Shown here: in pieces, positions 51,655 through 60,680 of the stretch
Numbering within the stretch: the first letter of the stretch is position 1
Layout of the letters: the number at the start of each line of letters is the position of its first letter
Assembly (NCBI GenBank): GCA_964370475.1
Contig: CAYJJI010000003.1
Coordinates: 1-64,000 of the forward strand
Length of the DNA stretch: 64,000 nucleotides
Source: CAYJCL01 sp964370475
Lineage (GTDB): Bacteria; Bacillota_I; Bacilli_A; RF39; UBA660
Reading direction: 5' to 3'
Notes under the pieces: generated by a model
What the model was told of the DNA's origin: nothing
What the model saw: only the letters and a program-made list of their open reading frames with translations
The model's database searches: none
Program-made: the position numbers and the translations under genes

Positions 51655-52378
51655 ATATTTTTACTATATTAATATTTATATTATTTTGTTTAGTATAGTT
51701 TTTTATTTTTAAATATTCAGTATAGTACTTAGGATTATATTTTTCGTATATATAAGTTATGTCTTGATAGAATTTTAATTCTTTTAAATTTATATGTTTA
51801 ACTTCGTTATAATTTGATTTATCTTTAATTAGTTCATCTATATTTACTTGATTAGGATTTATTATTAGTTTCTGTCTGTGAACTTTTTTTGTTTTCATTA
51901 AGTTTGTAAATATTTCTTTAAAAGTGTATTCCTGACTTGCTACAACGTTTACTCTTTTAATGAAGAATAAGATTACTAATATTAGGAATTTTATTAATAC
52001 TAGTACTAATTGAATTATACTTATATTTGGATTTAATTTAGATATTGTAGTTATTATGTTTTTGAAAGTTATTTTGTCATTAGTTACCATGTTAATCGTT
52101 GTAAATTTATAGCCTTCTTTTTTTAATTGTTCGGTTATTAAATTAAAATATTCTTCACTACCGTATTTATTGTAGTTATTTATTAGGACTGTTGCTTTAT
52201 TTTCTAGATCTGATTTATATTTATAATATAACTTTTGATATGTTTTTGGAATTGATGAATCTATTTCTTTTGTCTTAATATCTTTACTTGATGAAATCAT
52301 TTCTATATTAGTTGCGTTTTTAAATATGTACATTAATGGTGTAAATTGATTTGTAGATGAACTAATTATTGGTTTCAT
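51653..52378 (-). CDS. Membrane protein of unknown family next to the HgdB-like gene
   Basis: 241 residues: a soluble N-terminal half (MKPIISSSTNQFTPLMYIFKNATNIEM...), one clear membrane helix (IIQLVLVLIKFLILVILFFI, about 120-140), and a Lys/Asn-rich C-terminal half. GAGGTAGC precedes the ATG. It overlaps the DUF2229-like gene by 17 bases, so the two are translated together. The pairing suggests that the HgdB-like protein works at the membrane, but this is inference. No family recognised. Confidence 0.6.
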   Translation of the reverse strand: MKPIISSSTNQFTPLMYIFKNATNIEMISSSKDIKTKEIDSSIPKTYQKLYYKYKSDLENKATVLINNYNKYGSEEYFNLITEQLKKEGYKFTTINMVTNDKITFKNIITTISKLNPNISIIQLVLVLIKFLILVILFFIKRVNVVASQEYTFKEIFTNLMKTKKVHRQKLIINPNQVNIDELIKDKSNYNEVKHINLKELKFYQDITYIYEKYNPKYYTEYLKIKNYTKQNNININIVKI

Positions 52379-53231
52379 AGCTACCTCTTAAAGTATCTAT
52401 TATTTTTTTAATTTGTTCTTGATAGTTTTTTTCTTTTAAGATATATATAGGTTTATTATTTATTTTGTTTTTTATTGTTTCTATTACTAAGTTGTTTATG
52501 AAGCAATTTTTTTCTGGTATAAGAATTATAGCTTCTGAGATATCTATGTTATCTTCTATACTTTTTATATACTCTTTTATATAGGTATATTTAACATTAT
52601 CTATCATTTCTGAATTAATACTGTCATATCTATAATCTATATAATCTGAAAAGATTATATTATAGTATTTATTGACTAAGCTATCTCTTATTTTATTAGT
52701 AATACTATAAAAGTTTCCTGCTACTATAATGTTGTTATTGTTTAGTTTTTTTTCATCTATTTGAATTTTATTATAGTTATGGAGTAATTCTAAATTGTAG
52801 CAAGCTTTTTTGTAAGCTTTTATAATTTGTTCATATTTAATATTAAGTTTTTGTCCTATTTTTATCAAGCTTGATAGTTCGTCTTTGTTCTTTTTAATAT
52901 TAATATCTAAATGGAGAAATTCAATATTAGGAAAGTTTAATTTTGCTATATTATACGATTCTTTTATTATGGGACATATTGATTCTTTATGATTTACTTT
53001 TTTTACATCTGGAAGAAGAATGTAGTCACATTTGTCTTCTAAATATTTTATACTTCCTATTTGGTATTTAATATGGTCACAACAATCTTCATCAATGTAT
53101 TCTTTACTTAATTCTAATATTTCATCATTTATTTCTGGAGTAATTAATTCAATTTTTAATTCATTAAAAAAAACACAAATTAAATCTTTATATTTATAGT
53201 AATTTAGTGTTCTTGGAAAACCTACTTTAAT
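52362..53231 (-). CDS. DUF2229/HgdB-like protein (2-hydroxyacyl-CoA dehydratase activase-related)
   Basis: About 289 residues. The N-terminus KVGFPRTLNYYKYKDLICVFFNELKIELITP and the later DEDCCDHIKYQIGSIKYLEDKCDYILLPDV follow the DUF2229/COG3580-type family related to 2-hydroxyglutaryl-CoA dehydratase, including conserved cysteines that bind an iron-sulfur cluster in relatives. The best-placed start is an ATT at 53231, 5 bases after AGGTGA; it gives the family-type beginning (M)KVGFPR. A GTG at 53240 is in frame but inside that site. Expected partners of a dehydratase (alpha/beta subunits, activase) are not seen. Confidence 0.7.
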   Translation of the reverse strand: MKVGFPRTLNYYKYKDLICVFFNELKIELITPEINDEILELSKEYIDEDCCDHIKYQIGSIKYLEDKCDYILLPDVKKVNHKESICPIIKESYNIAKLNFPNIEFLHLDINIKKNKDELSSLIKIGQKLNIKYEQIIKAYKKACYNLELLHNYNKIQIDEKKLNNNNIIVAGNFYSITNKIRDSLVNKYYNIIFSDYIDYRYDSINSEMIDNVKYTYIKEYIKSIEDNIDISEAIILIPEKNCFINNLVIETIKNKINNKPIYILKEKNYQEQIKKIIDTLRGSYETNN

Positions 53232-53257
53232 GATAATCACCTCATTAAAGTTTATTT

Positions 53258-54115
53258 TTATGCAGGTATATTATTACTTAACAATCTGTATATTGTTATT
53301 TTTTCTAATTCTTCTTCATTTTTAGGTTTGTTCTTAAATGAATTAATTTGATTTTCTACATAATTGAATGTTTTTTGATCAATAACATTTAGAGTTAGAC
53401 TTTGTTCTAATATTTGAAGATAGATATCTAATACGTTCGTAGCTACTATGTAGTTTTCTATTTTGAATATATTTTCTTGATTTTCTATATCTAACATTAT
53501 CTTTTGAATGTGATAAATCAGTTTATTAATATCAAATGGATCGTTTGGATTTATTTCTAATACTTCAATATTTATTAGAGATGATATTATATCTGATACT
53601 AGTTCTATTATTGTTTCTGGATAATAGTTATAATAATCTGTTAGTTCTTCTAATTCTTTTATTTGATGTTTTTTTAGTTCTGTTATTAGTAAACAATCAT
53701 AATTTGCATCTTGTTCTAATATAGTAATTATTTTGTCATAATAATTTTCAAAACTTAAATCATCATAATTTACTTTAAAATTATTTAAACTTAAAAGACT
53801 TGATAAGTATTTAACTATTTTAGATAATCTTTGGTATTTATCTAATTTGATATTATTACCTACAGTTAGTAAGTAAATGTATATATTTTTAAATGTATAC
53901 GTTAAGCTGTTTAAAGATTTTAAGTACTTATTAATATTTATATCTATTTCTTCGTTTATTCTATCTATATTGTTACTTTGATTTATTATTAATAATAAAT
54001 CTTCTTTTTGGGTTCTTAATAATTCTGGAACTTCTTGTAATAAATTTTCATTTTCTAAGAACAGGCTAAGTGAATATTTCTTAAAAATACTTGTGATTTT
54101 TTTATTGTACTCCAT
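53258..54115 (-). CDS. Hypothetical helical protein
   Basis: 285 residues from the ATG at 54115, which has GAGGTGA 5 bases upstream; an in-frame earlier start at 54166 lies in the tail of the helicase gene and lacks a site. Predicted almost wholly helical, Leu/Ile/Asn-rich, no membrane helix. I do not recognise a family. It sits between the helicase and the HgdB-like pair, probably in the same transcript, since spacing is short (31 and 26 bases). Confidence 0.6.
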   Translation of the reverse strand: MEYNKKITSIFKKYSLSLFLENENLLQEVPELLRTQKEDLLLIINQSNNIDRINEEIDININKYLKSLNSLTYTFKNIYIYLLTVGNNIKLDKYQRLSKIVKYLSSLLSLNNFKVNYDDLSFENYYDKIITILEQDANYDCLLITELKKHQIKELEELTDYYNYYPETIIELVSDIISSLINIEVLEINPNDPFDINKLIYHIQKIMLDIENQENIFKIENYIVATNVLDIYLQILEQSLTLNVIDQKTFNYVENQINSFKNKPKNEEELEKITIYRLLSNNIPA

Positions 54116-54146
54116 ATCATTCACCTCTATTATAATCATTATAAGT

Positions 54147-55580
54147 TTAAAAGTAGAAAGTTTCAATGTTTTTCTTGTATTTTTTGATTATTTCTTTTAC
54201 AAAAGGACTTATATCATTTTTGTTAACTATTAAATAAGTTATAGTTTTGGTTCGTGTTAGTGCTACGTAGAATAGTCTTCTTTCTTCATCATGAAGGTAT
54301 TTGGGTTTTACTACTAATTTATTTATTAATTTATGATTCTTTATTTTATTTGGAAATCCATCGGTTCTATTAGATAGATTTATTAATATGGTTATCTTTG
54401 CTTCTAGTCCTTTTGATTTGTGAGCTGTTAAGTATCTATGATTGTTTGTTAATTTTATATCATACTTTTTAAAGTCATAGTTATTTCTACCTATTATAAA
54501 TAATTCTTCTTCATTGTGTTTAGTCAATAAATCAGTTATTGTTTTTTTCTCGTTACTAGTAAATATTATTTTTATAGGCTTTATAATATTTATATTGGAT
54601 TTAAGCTGTTTTTTGATTTGATATTTGTTTTTCATGATGAAGTTTCCTGCTGTTTCTATTAGTTGTTGTGGGTTTCTGTAAGTATTAGTGATAGACAGTG
54701 TTTTACTATGTGGAAATGACTTATTAATATTTAAAAATAAATTTAAATCACAACCAGTGAATCTGTAAATAGATTGGAAGTCATCACCTACTACTATTAG
54801 TTTAGATTCACCTTTCTTTACGATATTTTCTATAAGTTTAAATCTTGTATAGGATGTGTCTTGATATTCATCTATTATTATATACTTATAGTTTATTTCT
54901 GTATCTTTAACTTTATTAATTGAAAAGTTTATTAAATCGTTAAAATCTACAATATTATTATCTTTTAATTCTTCTTGATAAAGATAATATATCTTATAGA
55001 TTTTTTTTAGTAGCTTATGATTCTTATATGAATAGTTATTTTTGAATAATTCTTTAAAATAATTGTTATTTGAGTAGTTGCCCTTATATAGATTAATAAA
55101 TGTTTTAATAAGTTTTTTGTTTTTTTGTTCATTATTGTTTATAATTATTTCATCTAGTAATTTTTCATCAGCTATTAGTAAATCTTCATTTATTATATCT
55201 ATTGCTAATTTATGAAATGTTTTTACTTCCATATTATAATTGTAATTTTTTAATAGTTTTTCTTTTAAACTTTTTACTGCTTCGTTGGTAAATGATATAC
55301 ATAGTATTTCTGTTTCTTTTAATTTTTCTACTTCCATTAAGTATCTTATTTTTCCTATTATTGTTAAAGTTTTTCCTGATCCTGCTCCGGCATTTATTAA
55401 CAGTACTTCTTCATTTACTAGTACTGCTGTTCTTTGTTCATGGTCTAGTGGATATCCGTTAATATCATCTAGTAATTTTTTATGTTTTAACATTTCTTGA
55501 TTTAAATAATTTAAATTATTTTTCAGTACATAGTCTTCTGGGTAGTTTATTGAATCTTTGACATTTATATATTTATACAT
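54147..55580 (-). CDS. Compact UvrD/Rep-family DNA helicase
   Basis: 477 residues, much shorter than UvrD/PcrA (~720). All superfamily I motifs are present: Q-motif (GYPLDHEQRTAVL), I (INAGAGSGKTLT), II (YIIIDEYQDTSYTRF), III (LIVVGDDFQSIYRFTG), IV (SITNTYRNPQQLI), V (YLTAHKSKGLEAKITILINLSN) and VI (RRLFYVALTRTKT). The accessory subdomains 1B and 2B are reduced, as in the HelD/Rep-like minimal helicases of small genomes. A repair or replication role is likely. The AGGAG start site is contained in a hairpin (see 55582-55605). Confidence 0.88.
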   Translation of the reverse strand: MYKYINVKDSINYPEDYVLKNNLNYLNQEMLKHKKLLDDINGYPLDHEQRTAVLVNEEVLLINAGAGSGKTLTIIGKIRYLMEVEKLKETEILCISFTNEAVKSLKEKLLKNYNYNMEVKTFHKLAIDIINEDLLIADEKLLDEIIINNNEQKNKKLIKTFINLYKGNYSNNNYFKELFKNNYSYKNHKLLKKIYKIYYLYQEELKDNNIVDFNDLINFSINKVKDTEINYKYIIIDEYQDTSYTRFKLIENIVKKGESKLIVVGDDFQSIYRFTGCDLNLFLNINKSFPHSKTLSITNTYRNPQQLIETAGNFIMKNKYQIKKQLKSNINIIKPIKIIFTSNEKKTITDLLTKHNEEELFIIGRNNYDFKKYDIKLTNNHRYLTAHKSKGLEAKITILINLSNRTDGFPNKIKNHKLINKLVVKPKYLHDEERRLFYVALTRTKTITYLIVNKNDISPFVKEIIKKYKKNIETFYF

Positions 55581-55581
55581 A

Positions 55582-55605
55582 TAAAAACTCCTTTTATGAG
55601 GAGTT
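55582..55605 (-). terminator. Hairpin after rubrerythrin covering the helicase ribosome-binding site
   Basis: Minus strand AACTCCT pairs with AGGAGTT, followed by TTTAT and the helicase ATG. It may act as a weak terminator of the perR-rubrerythrin transcript or as a translation-blocking hairpin, because AGGAG is in the stem. Confidence 0.55.
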
Positions 55606-55624
55606 AATTATATATTATACATTT

Positions 55625-56164
55625 TTAATAATTTTCATTTAAAACTTCGAAATATTTTTGTTCATGTACACAAACTGGACATACTTTTGGTGCAGTATTT
55701 CCTATATGAATGTGCCCACAGTTACGACAAATCCACATTACTTCTTCACCTTTTTGGAATACTAGATCATCGTTAATATTTCCTAATAATTTTATATATC
55801 TTTCTTCATGATGTTTTTCGATTTTTCCAACACCTTCGAATAGTTTTGCAATACGGTCAAAACCTTCTTCTTTTGCAACTTTTGCAAATTCTGCATACAT
55901 ATCAGTCCATTCGTAATTTTCTCCTGCTGCTGCATCTTTTAAATTTTCTTGTGTTGTTGGTATTTTTCCACCATGTAGTTCTTTGAACCATAATTTTGCA
56001 TGTTCTTTTTCATTTCTTGCAGTTTCTTCAAAAATAGCTCCAATTTGTTCATATCCATCTTTCTTTGCTTGTGATGCATAATAATCATATTTATTTCTAG
56101 CTTGTGATTCTCCAGCAAATGCAGCCATTAAGTTTTGTTCTGTTTTACTTCCTTTAAGTTCCAT
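55625..56164 (-). CDS. rbr: Rubrerythrin
   Basis: 179 residues from the ATG at 56164 with GAGGA upstream; the longer frame runs into perR. The N-terminal ferritin-like di-iron domain has AFAGESQARNKYDYYASQAKKDGYEQI and FEETARNEKEHAKLWF, plus GKIEKHHEERYIKLL. The C-terminal rubredoxin domain has WICRNCGHIHIGNTAPKVCPVCVHEQKYF with CxxC pairs. It reduces hydrogen peroxide in anaerobes using NAD(P)H-derived electrons. It lies just after perR and is presumably under its control. Confidence 0.97.
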   Translation of the reverse strand: MELKGSKTEQNLMAAFAGESQARNKYDYYASQAKKDGYEQIGAIFEETARNEKEHAKLWFKELHGGKIPTTQENLKDAAAGENYEWTDMYAEFAKVAKEEGFDRIAKLFEGVGKIEKHHEERYIKLLGNINDDLVFQKGEEVMWICRNCGHIHIGNTAPKVCPVCVHEQKYFEVLNENY

Positions 56165-56165
56165 A

Positions 56166-56552
56166 TTATTTTCCTCTTTCTTTTGATTGGCATTCATGAC
56201 ATATTCCATTTATTAATATGTTGTAATTTGTAATTTTGAATCCTTCTTTATTTAGTTTATCTTTTAAAATAGATATTTCTTTTTCTGATAAGTCGCTGAT
56301 TTTTTGACATTGACTACATAATATATGGCCATGGTCATGAAGAGTTAAATCATAGCGGTCTACTTTATCTAAGCCTTTTACTATTCTAATTGATTCACTT
56401 TCAACAAGAGCACTTAAATTTCTATATACGGTCCCTAAACTGATATTTTTAATAGTTTTTCTTACTCTATTATAAATAGTTTCAGCTGAAGGATGGTCAT
56501 AGCTATTTTGTACTACTTTAAGAATTTCCTCTCTTTGTTTTGAATATCTCAT
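56166..56552 (-). CDS. perR: PerR/Fur-family peroxide-responsive repressor
   Basis: 128 residues from the ATG at 56552, after AGGTGA; a longer start at 56591 is upstream of the promoter box. Winged helix: YSKQREEILKVVQNSYDHPSAETIYNRVRKTIKNISLGTVYRNLSALV. Metal sites: HDHGHILCSQCQK and INGICHECQS (the two CxxC of the structural zinc site). Family knowledge: PerR uses Fe(II)/Mn to sense peroxide and represses genes such as rubrerythrin. A near-ideal box covers its promoter, so it should be autoregulated. Fur-type iron sensing cannot be fully excluded, but the rubrerythrin neighbour favours PerR. Confidence 0.92.
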   Translation of the reverse strand: MRYSKQREEILKVVQNSYDHPSAETIYNRVRKTIKNISLGTVYRNLSALVESESIRIVKGLDKVDRYDLTLHDHGHILCSQCQKISDLSEKEISILKDKLNKEGFKITNYNILINGICHECQSKERGK

Positions 56553-56565
56553 TTTCACCTCTAAA

Positions 56566-56580
56566 TAGTAATCATTACTA
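56566..56580 (-). promoter_or_regulatory. PerR box
   Basis: Perfect 7-1-7 palindrome TAGTAAT-C-ATTACTA, closely matching the Bacillus PerR/Fur box TTATAATnATTATAA, placed between the predicted start site and the perR ribosome-binding site. Confidence 0.85.
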
Positions 56581-56589
56581 CTTATTAAC

Positions 56590-56618
56590 ATTTTAATACT
56601 ATTTTATTATTTTGTCAA
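56590..56618 (-). promoter_or_regulatory. Promoter of perR-rubrerythrin
   Basis: Minus strand perfect -35 TTGACA (56613-56618), 17-bp spacer, -10 TAAAAT (56590-56595), with the PerR box just downstream. Confidence 0.85.
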
Positions 56619-56693
56619 CAATTATTTATAAATATTACTTTTAAAATGCAGTAAAATATAGTAAAATAGATATAAGAATAGAGAGGTTTTATT

Positions 56694-59027
56694 ATGGCTA
56701 TTTCAAAAGAAGAATTAAAGGTATTAGATGGTTATTTTAGAGCAGTTAATTATTTGACTGCTGGTCAATTATATTTGTTAGATAATCCACTGTTGGAAAG
56801 ACCTTTAGATATAAAAGATGTTAAAAAGAAAGTTGTTGGACATTGGGGTACTTGTCCAGGACAGAATTTTATTTATACTCATTGTAATAGAGTTATTACT
56901 AGATATAATTTAGATATGATTTATTTAAGTGGCCCGGGTCATGGAGGTAATTCTATCGTAAGTAATGTTTACTTAGAAGGTACTTATAGTGAGGTATACC
57001 CTACTATTAGTGAAGATGTTAATGGACTAAAAAAATTGTTTAAACAGTTTTCTTTTCCAGGAGGAATTAATTCTCATGTAGCACCTGATGTACCTGGTAG
57101 TATTCATGAGGGTGGTGAACTTGGTTATTCACTTGCTCATGCTTGTGGAGCTATATTTGATAATCCTGATTTAATTGCTACTTGTGTTGTTGGTGATGGT
57201 GAGGCGGAGACTGGTCCTTTAGCAACTTCATGGATGATAAATAAGTTTATTAATCCTATTACTGATGGAGCTGTGTTACCTATTTTACATTTAAATGGAT
57301 ATAAGATTAGTAACCCTACTGTTTTGTCAAGGATACCTAATGATGAGTTAAAAGCTTATTTCTTTGGATCTGGATGGCAACCATATATTGTAAGTGGCGA
57401 TAATCAAATGGAAATGCATGAAGCTATGGCTAGAACTATGGATCAGGCTATAGAAGAAATTAAGTATATTCAAGAACAAGTTAGAACTGGTCGTAGATGT
57501 GATCAAAAATGGCCGATGATTATTTTAAGAACTCCTAAAGGATGGACTGGTCCTAAAGAAGTTGATGGGAATGTAATAGAAGATTCTTTTAGAGCTCATC
57601 AAGTTCCAATTGATATGAGTCGTGAGCATCATTTAGAATTACTTGAAAGTTGGTTAAGAAGTTATAGACCTCAAGAATTATTCAATAGAAATGGTTCTTT
57701 AAAGGATGAGTATCGTTTATTTATTCCTAGGGGTCAAAAAAGAATGGGAAGCAGTCCTCATGCTAATGGTGGGATTTTAAGAAAAGACTTAATTTTACCT
57801 GATTTAAATAATTATGGAATTAAAGTAGTACCTGGTGAAACTACTGCTGAAGATACTAAAATACTAGGTACTTATTTAAGAGATATTATAAAGATGAATC
57901 CAGATAATTATAGATTATTTGGTCCTGATGAAACTAAGAGTAATAGATTAGATAAAGTCTTTGAAACTACTAACAGAGTGTTTAATTTAAGTATTAAGCC
58001 TCAAGATGAATTTGTTGCTGCTGGTGGTAGAGTTGTTGATTCTATGCTTAGTGAACATTTATGTGAAGGATGGCTTGAGGGATATGTATTAACTGGTAGA
58101 CATGGTTTATTTTCTAGTTATGAAGCTTTTGCTAGAGTTGTTGATTCGATGTTGACTCAGCATACTAAATGGTTAAAAATGACTAGTGAACTACCATGGA
58201 GAAAATCTATTTCTTCTATTAATGTATTGTTAACTAGTCATATATGGCAACAAGATCATAATGGTTATACTCATCAAGATCCTGGAATACTAGGACATCT
58301 TGCTGATAAAAAGGGAGCATTTGTAAATGCTTACTTGCCTGCTGATTCTAATACTTTATTATCTGTTATGGAACATTGCTATAAGAGTAAAGATTGTATA
58401 AATGCTATTGTTGCTTCTAAGAAGAATAGGCCTCAGTGGTTAAATATTCATGAAGCTTCTGTACATGTTAAAAGGGGAATTAGTATTTGGGATTTTGCAT
58501 CTAATGATCAGTATGGAGAACCTGATGTTATCTTGGCATGTTGTGGGGATGCACCTACTTTAGAAATGATGGCTGTTGAAGATATATTAAGACGTAATAC
58601 TGATATAAAAATTAGATTTATAAATGTAGTTAATTTGTTTAAATTATTTAATAGAGATAAGCATCCTAGTGGATTAACGGATCATGAATTTAATTCTTTA
58701 TTTACTAAAGATAAACCTGTTGTATTTGCATTCCATGGTTATGAAGGTCTTCTTAGAAATTTATTATATGATAGAGATAATAAAAACTTTAGTTTCCATG
58801 CTTATCGCGAAGAAGGAAGAATCACTACTCCGTTTGATATGAAAGTATTAAATAAAGTGGATAGATTTAATTTAGTTAAAACTGTTATTAAAATGGTTCC
58901 TAGACTTAAAAATAACTCTGAGTTAATTAGTTATATGGATAGTATGTTAAATAAGCATAATGAGTTTATTAAGGACTTTGGTGAAGATATTCCAGAAGTA
59001 GAAAAATTCAAATGGACAAAAAAATAA
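56694..59027 (+). CDS. xfp: Xylulose-5-phosphate/fructose-6-phosphate phosphoketolase
   Basis: 777 residues, full family length. The TPP-dependent motifs are clear: HWGTCPGQNFIYTHCNR, GPGHGGNS, GDGEAETGPLATSW (thiamine pyrophosphate and Mg), GRHGLFSSYEAF, HIWQQDHNGYTHQDPG and PADSNTLLSVMEHC. It splits xylulose 5-phosphate (or fructose 6-phosphate) with phosphate to acetyl phosphate plus glyceraldehyde 3-phosphate (or erythrose 4-phosphate). This indicates heterolactic-type or bifid-shunt sugar fermentation. GAGAGG precedes the ATG; it is monocistronic with a terminator. Confidence 0.97.
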   Translation: MAISKEELKVLDGYFRAVNYLTAGQLYLLDNPLLERPLDIKDVKKKVVGHWGTCPGQNFIYTHCNRVITRYNLDMIYLSGPGHGGNSIVSNVYLEGTYSEVYPTISEDVNGLKKLFKQFSFPGGINSHVAPDVPGSIHEGGELGYSLAHACGAIFDNPDLIATCVVGDGEAETGPLATSWMINKFINPITDGAVLPILHLNGYKISNPTVLSRIPNDELKAYFFGSGWQPYIVSGDNQMEMHEAMARTMDQAIEEIKYIQEQVRTGRRCDQKWPMIILRTPKGWTGPKEVDGNVIEDSFRAHQVPIDMSREHHLELLESWLRSYRPQELFNRNGSLKDEYRLFIPRGQKRMGSSPHANGGILRKDLILPDLNNYGIKVVPGETTAEDTKILGTYLRDIIKMNPDNYRLFGPDETKSNRLDKVFETTNRVFNLSIKPQDEFVAAGGRVVDSMLSEHLCEGWLEGYVLTGRHGLFSSYEAFARVVDSMLTQHTKWLKMTSELPWRKSISSINVLLTSHIWQQDHNGYTHQDPGILGHLADKKGAFVNAYLPADSNTLLSVMEHCYKSKDCINAIVASKKNRPQWLNIHEASVHVKRGISIWDFASNDQYGEPDVILACCGDAPTLEMMAVEDILRRNTDIKIRFINVVNLFKLFNRDKHPSGLTDHEFNSLFTKDKPVVFAFHGYEGLLRNLLYDRDNKNFSFHAYREEGRITTPFDMKVLNKVDRFNLVKTVIKMVPRLKNNSELISYMDSMLNKHNEFIKDFGEDIPEVEKFKWTKK

Positions 59028-59052
59028 GATTAGCAAATGCTAATCTTTTTTA
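59028..59052. terminator. Terminator after xfp, shared with the coiled-coil gene
   Basis: GATTAGCA/TGCTAATC hairpin followed by TTTTTT on the plus strand and A-rich on the other side; it includes the end of the minus-strand gene. Confidence 0.75.
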
Positions 59053-60680
59053 TTGTTTATCATTATCTTGTTTGCTTCTACTATAAACCAAATTTGTTGA
59101 ATTGTTAAATTACATGCTTCGATGTGAGTAGATCTAATGAATATATCTATATAACTTAATAAAGTATCAATATTATTTGGATTTATAAGTTCTTCTGTTA
59201 GGTTATAGTTATTGATACGATATTTATCTACTATAACTTTTGCAACATTATATTCTTGATATACTGGAACTGAAGATATAACTAAGTTATTAGGATTATT
59301 ACAGTAAATATCAAATTTTTCTATATGTTCCATAAGTTCATCATATGTTGTAACATTATATGTATCTTTCATTTCTTTTTTCTTAAAGTATTCAAAATCT
59401 CTGAATGCTGTTAAAAAGTCATCAAGTGTAACATATTCGTTAACTATTCCTTTTACTATATTATAAAATTTGTATGAATCTAAACCTTGATATATTGCCA
59501 GTAGTTTATCTGCATACGTTGTTACGTCAACAACTAGTTGTTTTTTAGGCTTTTTCAATAATTCTTTATTTTTAAATGATAACATTAATTTTTCAGTGAA
59601 CGATAAATCATCAAAGATTATTTTATTTATCATTTTCATTCCAGTTTCAAGTTTTTCTTTTCCTTCTTCTATTTCTTTAATAGGTCTAGGTAGTTTAAAG
59701 TTATCAAATAAATTTTTATTGTATTCTACATATGGAATAAAGTGAACGTATTGTGAATATTCAATTAAAACGTTTCTTAGTTTTTTTAAGTTTTCATGAT
59801 TACTTGTTGAGTTTTCATCGTAATTTCTTTCTTTGTCTTGAATAACCATAACATTTTCAGCTGCTAATCTTGTTTTACTATCTTCAAAGAATTCATTAAT
59901 ATCTATTTCGCCTTTTATTGCCATATCTATTATATCTTGTAGTGATTCTTTTCTTGCATATGTATATTCATAATGAACTCTTTTTAATTCTTTCATACAT
60001 TCTTCATAACTATGTATTCCATATTTTCTTTTGTTTTCTATTTGAATATTAGTTACTTCTTTTGTAAATTCTTCAGAATATTTACTACATAAAATTCTGA
60101 AGTTTAGCTCTATATGTTTTATAATATTTGGACATACCCAATATATTTTTTCAAACGACTTTTCTAACAAGAAGAAATTCGGTCTTTCTCTATTTGCTTC
60201 TCTATAAAATTCTTTCATATATTCATATACATAAGGTGTTAGTTTGAAGTATTTTTCTGATAAACTAATATTAATTAATTTAAATTTGCTTGATAGTTCG
60301 TTAATAATCTTATTAACTTCAACGAAATCAAAGTTATTATAAAATCCTAATTTAAATAGTAAGTTGTCAAACCCTAGTTTTTCAAAGTAAGTTGTTTGTG
60401 GGCTTAAACTTTTTGCTAATAATTTATAGTCATGAATTTTTGCTTTCATGTCAGCTAAATTTTCTTTTGTTTCTATTTCTATGTCTTTAAGTTCAATAGA
60501 TTTACTTTTTAAATCTATGTATTTTGTTACATTTTCTTTATAAGAATTGTATTTCCTTTTATATTCTTCTATTTTTGTTTTAAGTGCTTTTCTTTGTGTT
60601 TTTGTTTTGGTAGAAGATGATTTAATTATTTCTTTTTTTATTTCTGTATCTTTATCGATATAAGTTAAAAAGTTATTCAT
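59040..60680 (-). CDS. Coiled-coil protein of unknown family in the AWF gene group
   Basis: 546 residues from the ATG at 60680, which overlaps the previous gene by 8 bases (ATGAATAA). No signal peptide or membrane helix. N-terminal Lys/Glu-rich coiled coil (about 10-85; SSTKTKTQRKALKTKIEEYKRKYNSYKENVTKYIDLKSKSIELKD), then helical segments with Phe/Tyr-rich contacts. I do not recognise a family. It is last of the gene group that starts with the AWF surface proteins, so it may be their cytoplasmic partner; that is inference. Confidence 0.65.
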   Translation of the reverse strand: MNNFLTYIDKDTEIKKEIIKSSSTKTKTQRKALKTKIEEYKRKYNSYKENVTKYIDLKSKSIELKDIEIETKENLADMKAKIHDYKLLAKSLSPQTTYFEKLGFDNLLFKLGFYNNFDFVEVNKIINELSSKFKLINISLSEKYFKLTPYVYEYMKEFYREANRERPNFFLLEKSFEKIYWVCPNIIKHIELNFRILCSKYSEEFTKEVTNIQIENKRKYGIHSYEECMKELKRVHYEYTYARKESLQDIIDMAIKGEIDINEFFEDSKTRLAAENVMVIQDKERNYDENSTSNHENLKKLRNVLIEYSQYVHFIPYVEYNKNLFDNFKLPRPIKEIEEGKEKLETGMKMINKIIFDDLSFTEKLMLSFKNKELLKKPKKQLVVDVTTYADKLLAIYQGLDSYKFYNIVKGIVNEYVTLDDFLTAFRDFEYFKKKEMKDTYNVTTYDELMEHIEKFDIYCNNPNNLVISSVPVYQEYNVAKVIVDKYRINNYNLTEELINPNNIDTLLSYIDIFIRSTHIEACNLTIQQIWFIVEANKIMINNKKD

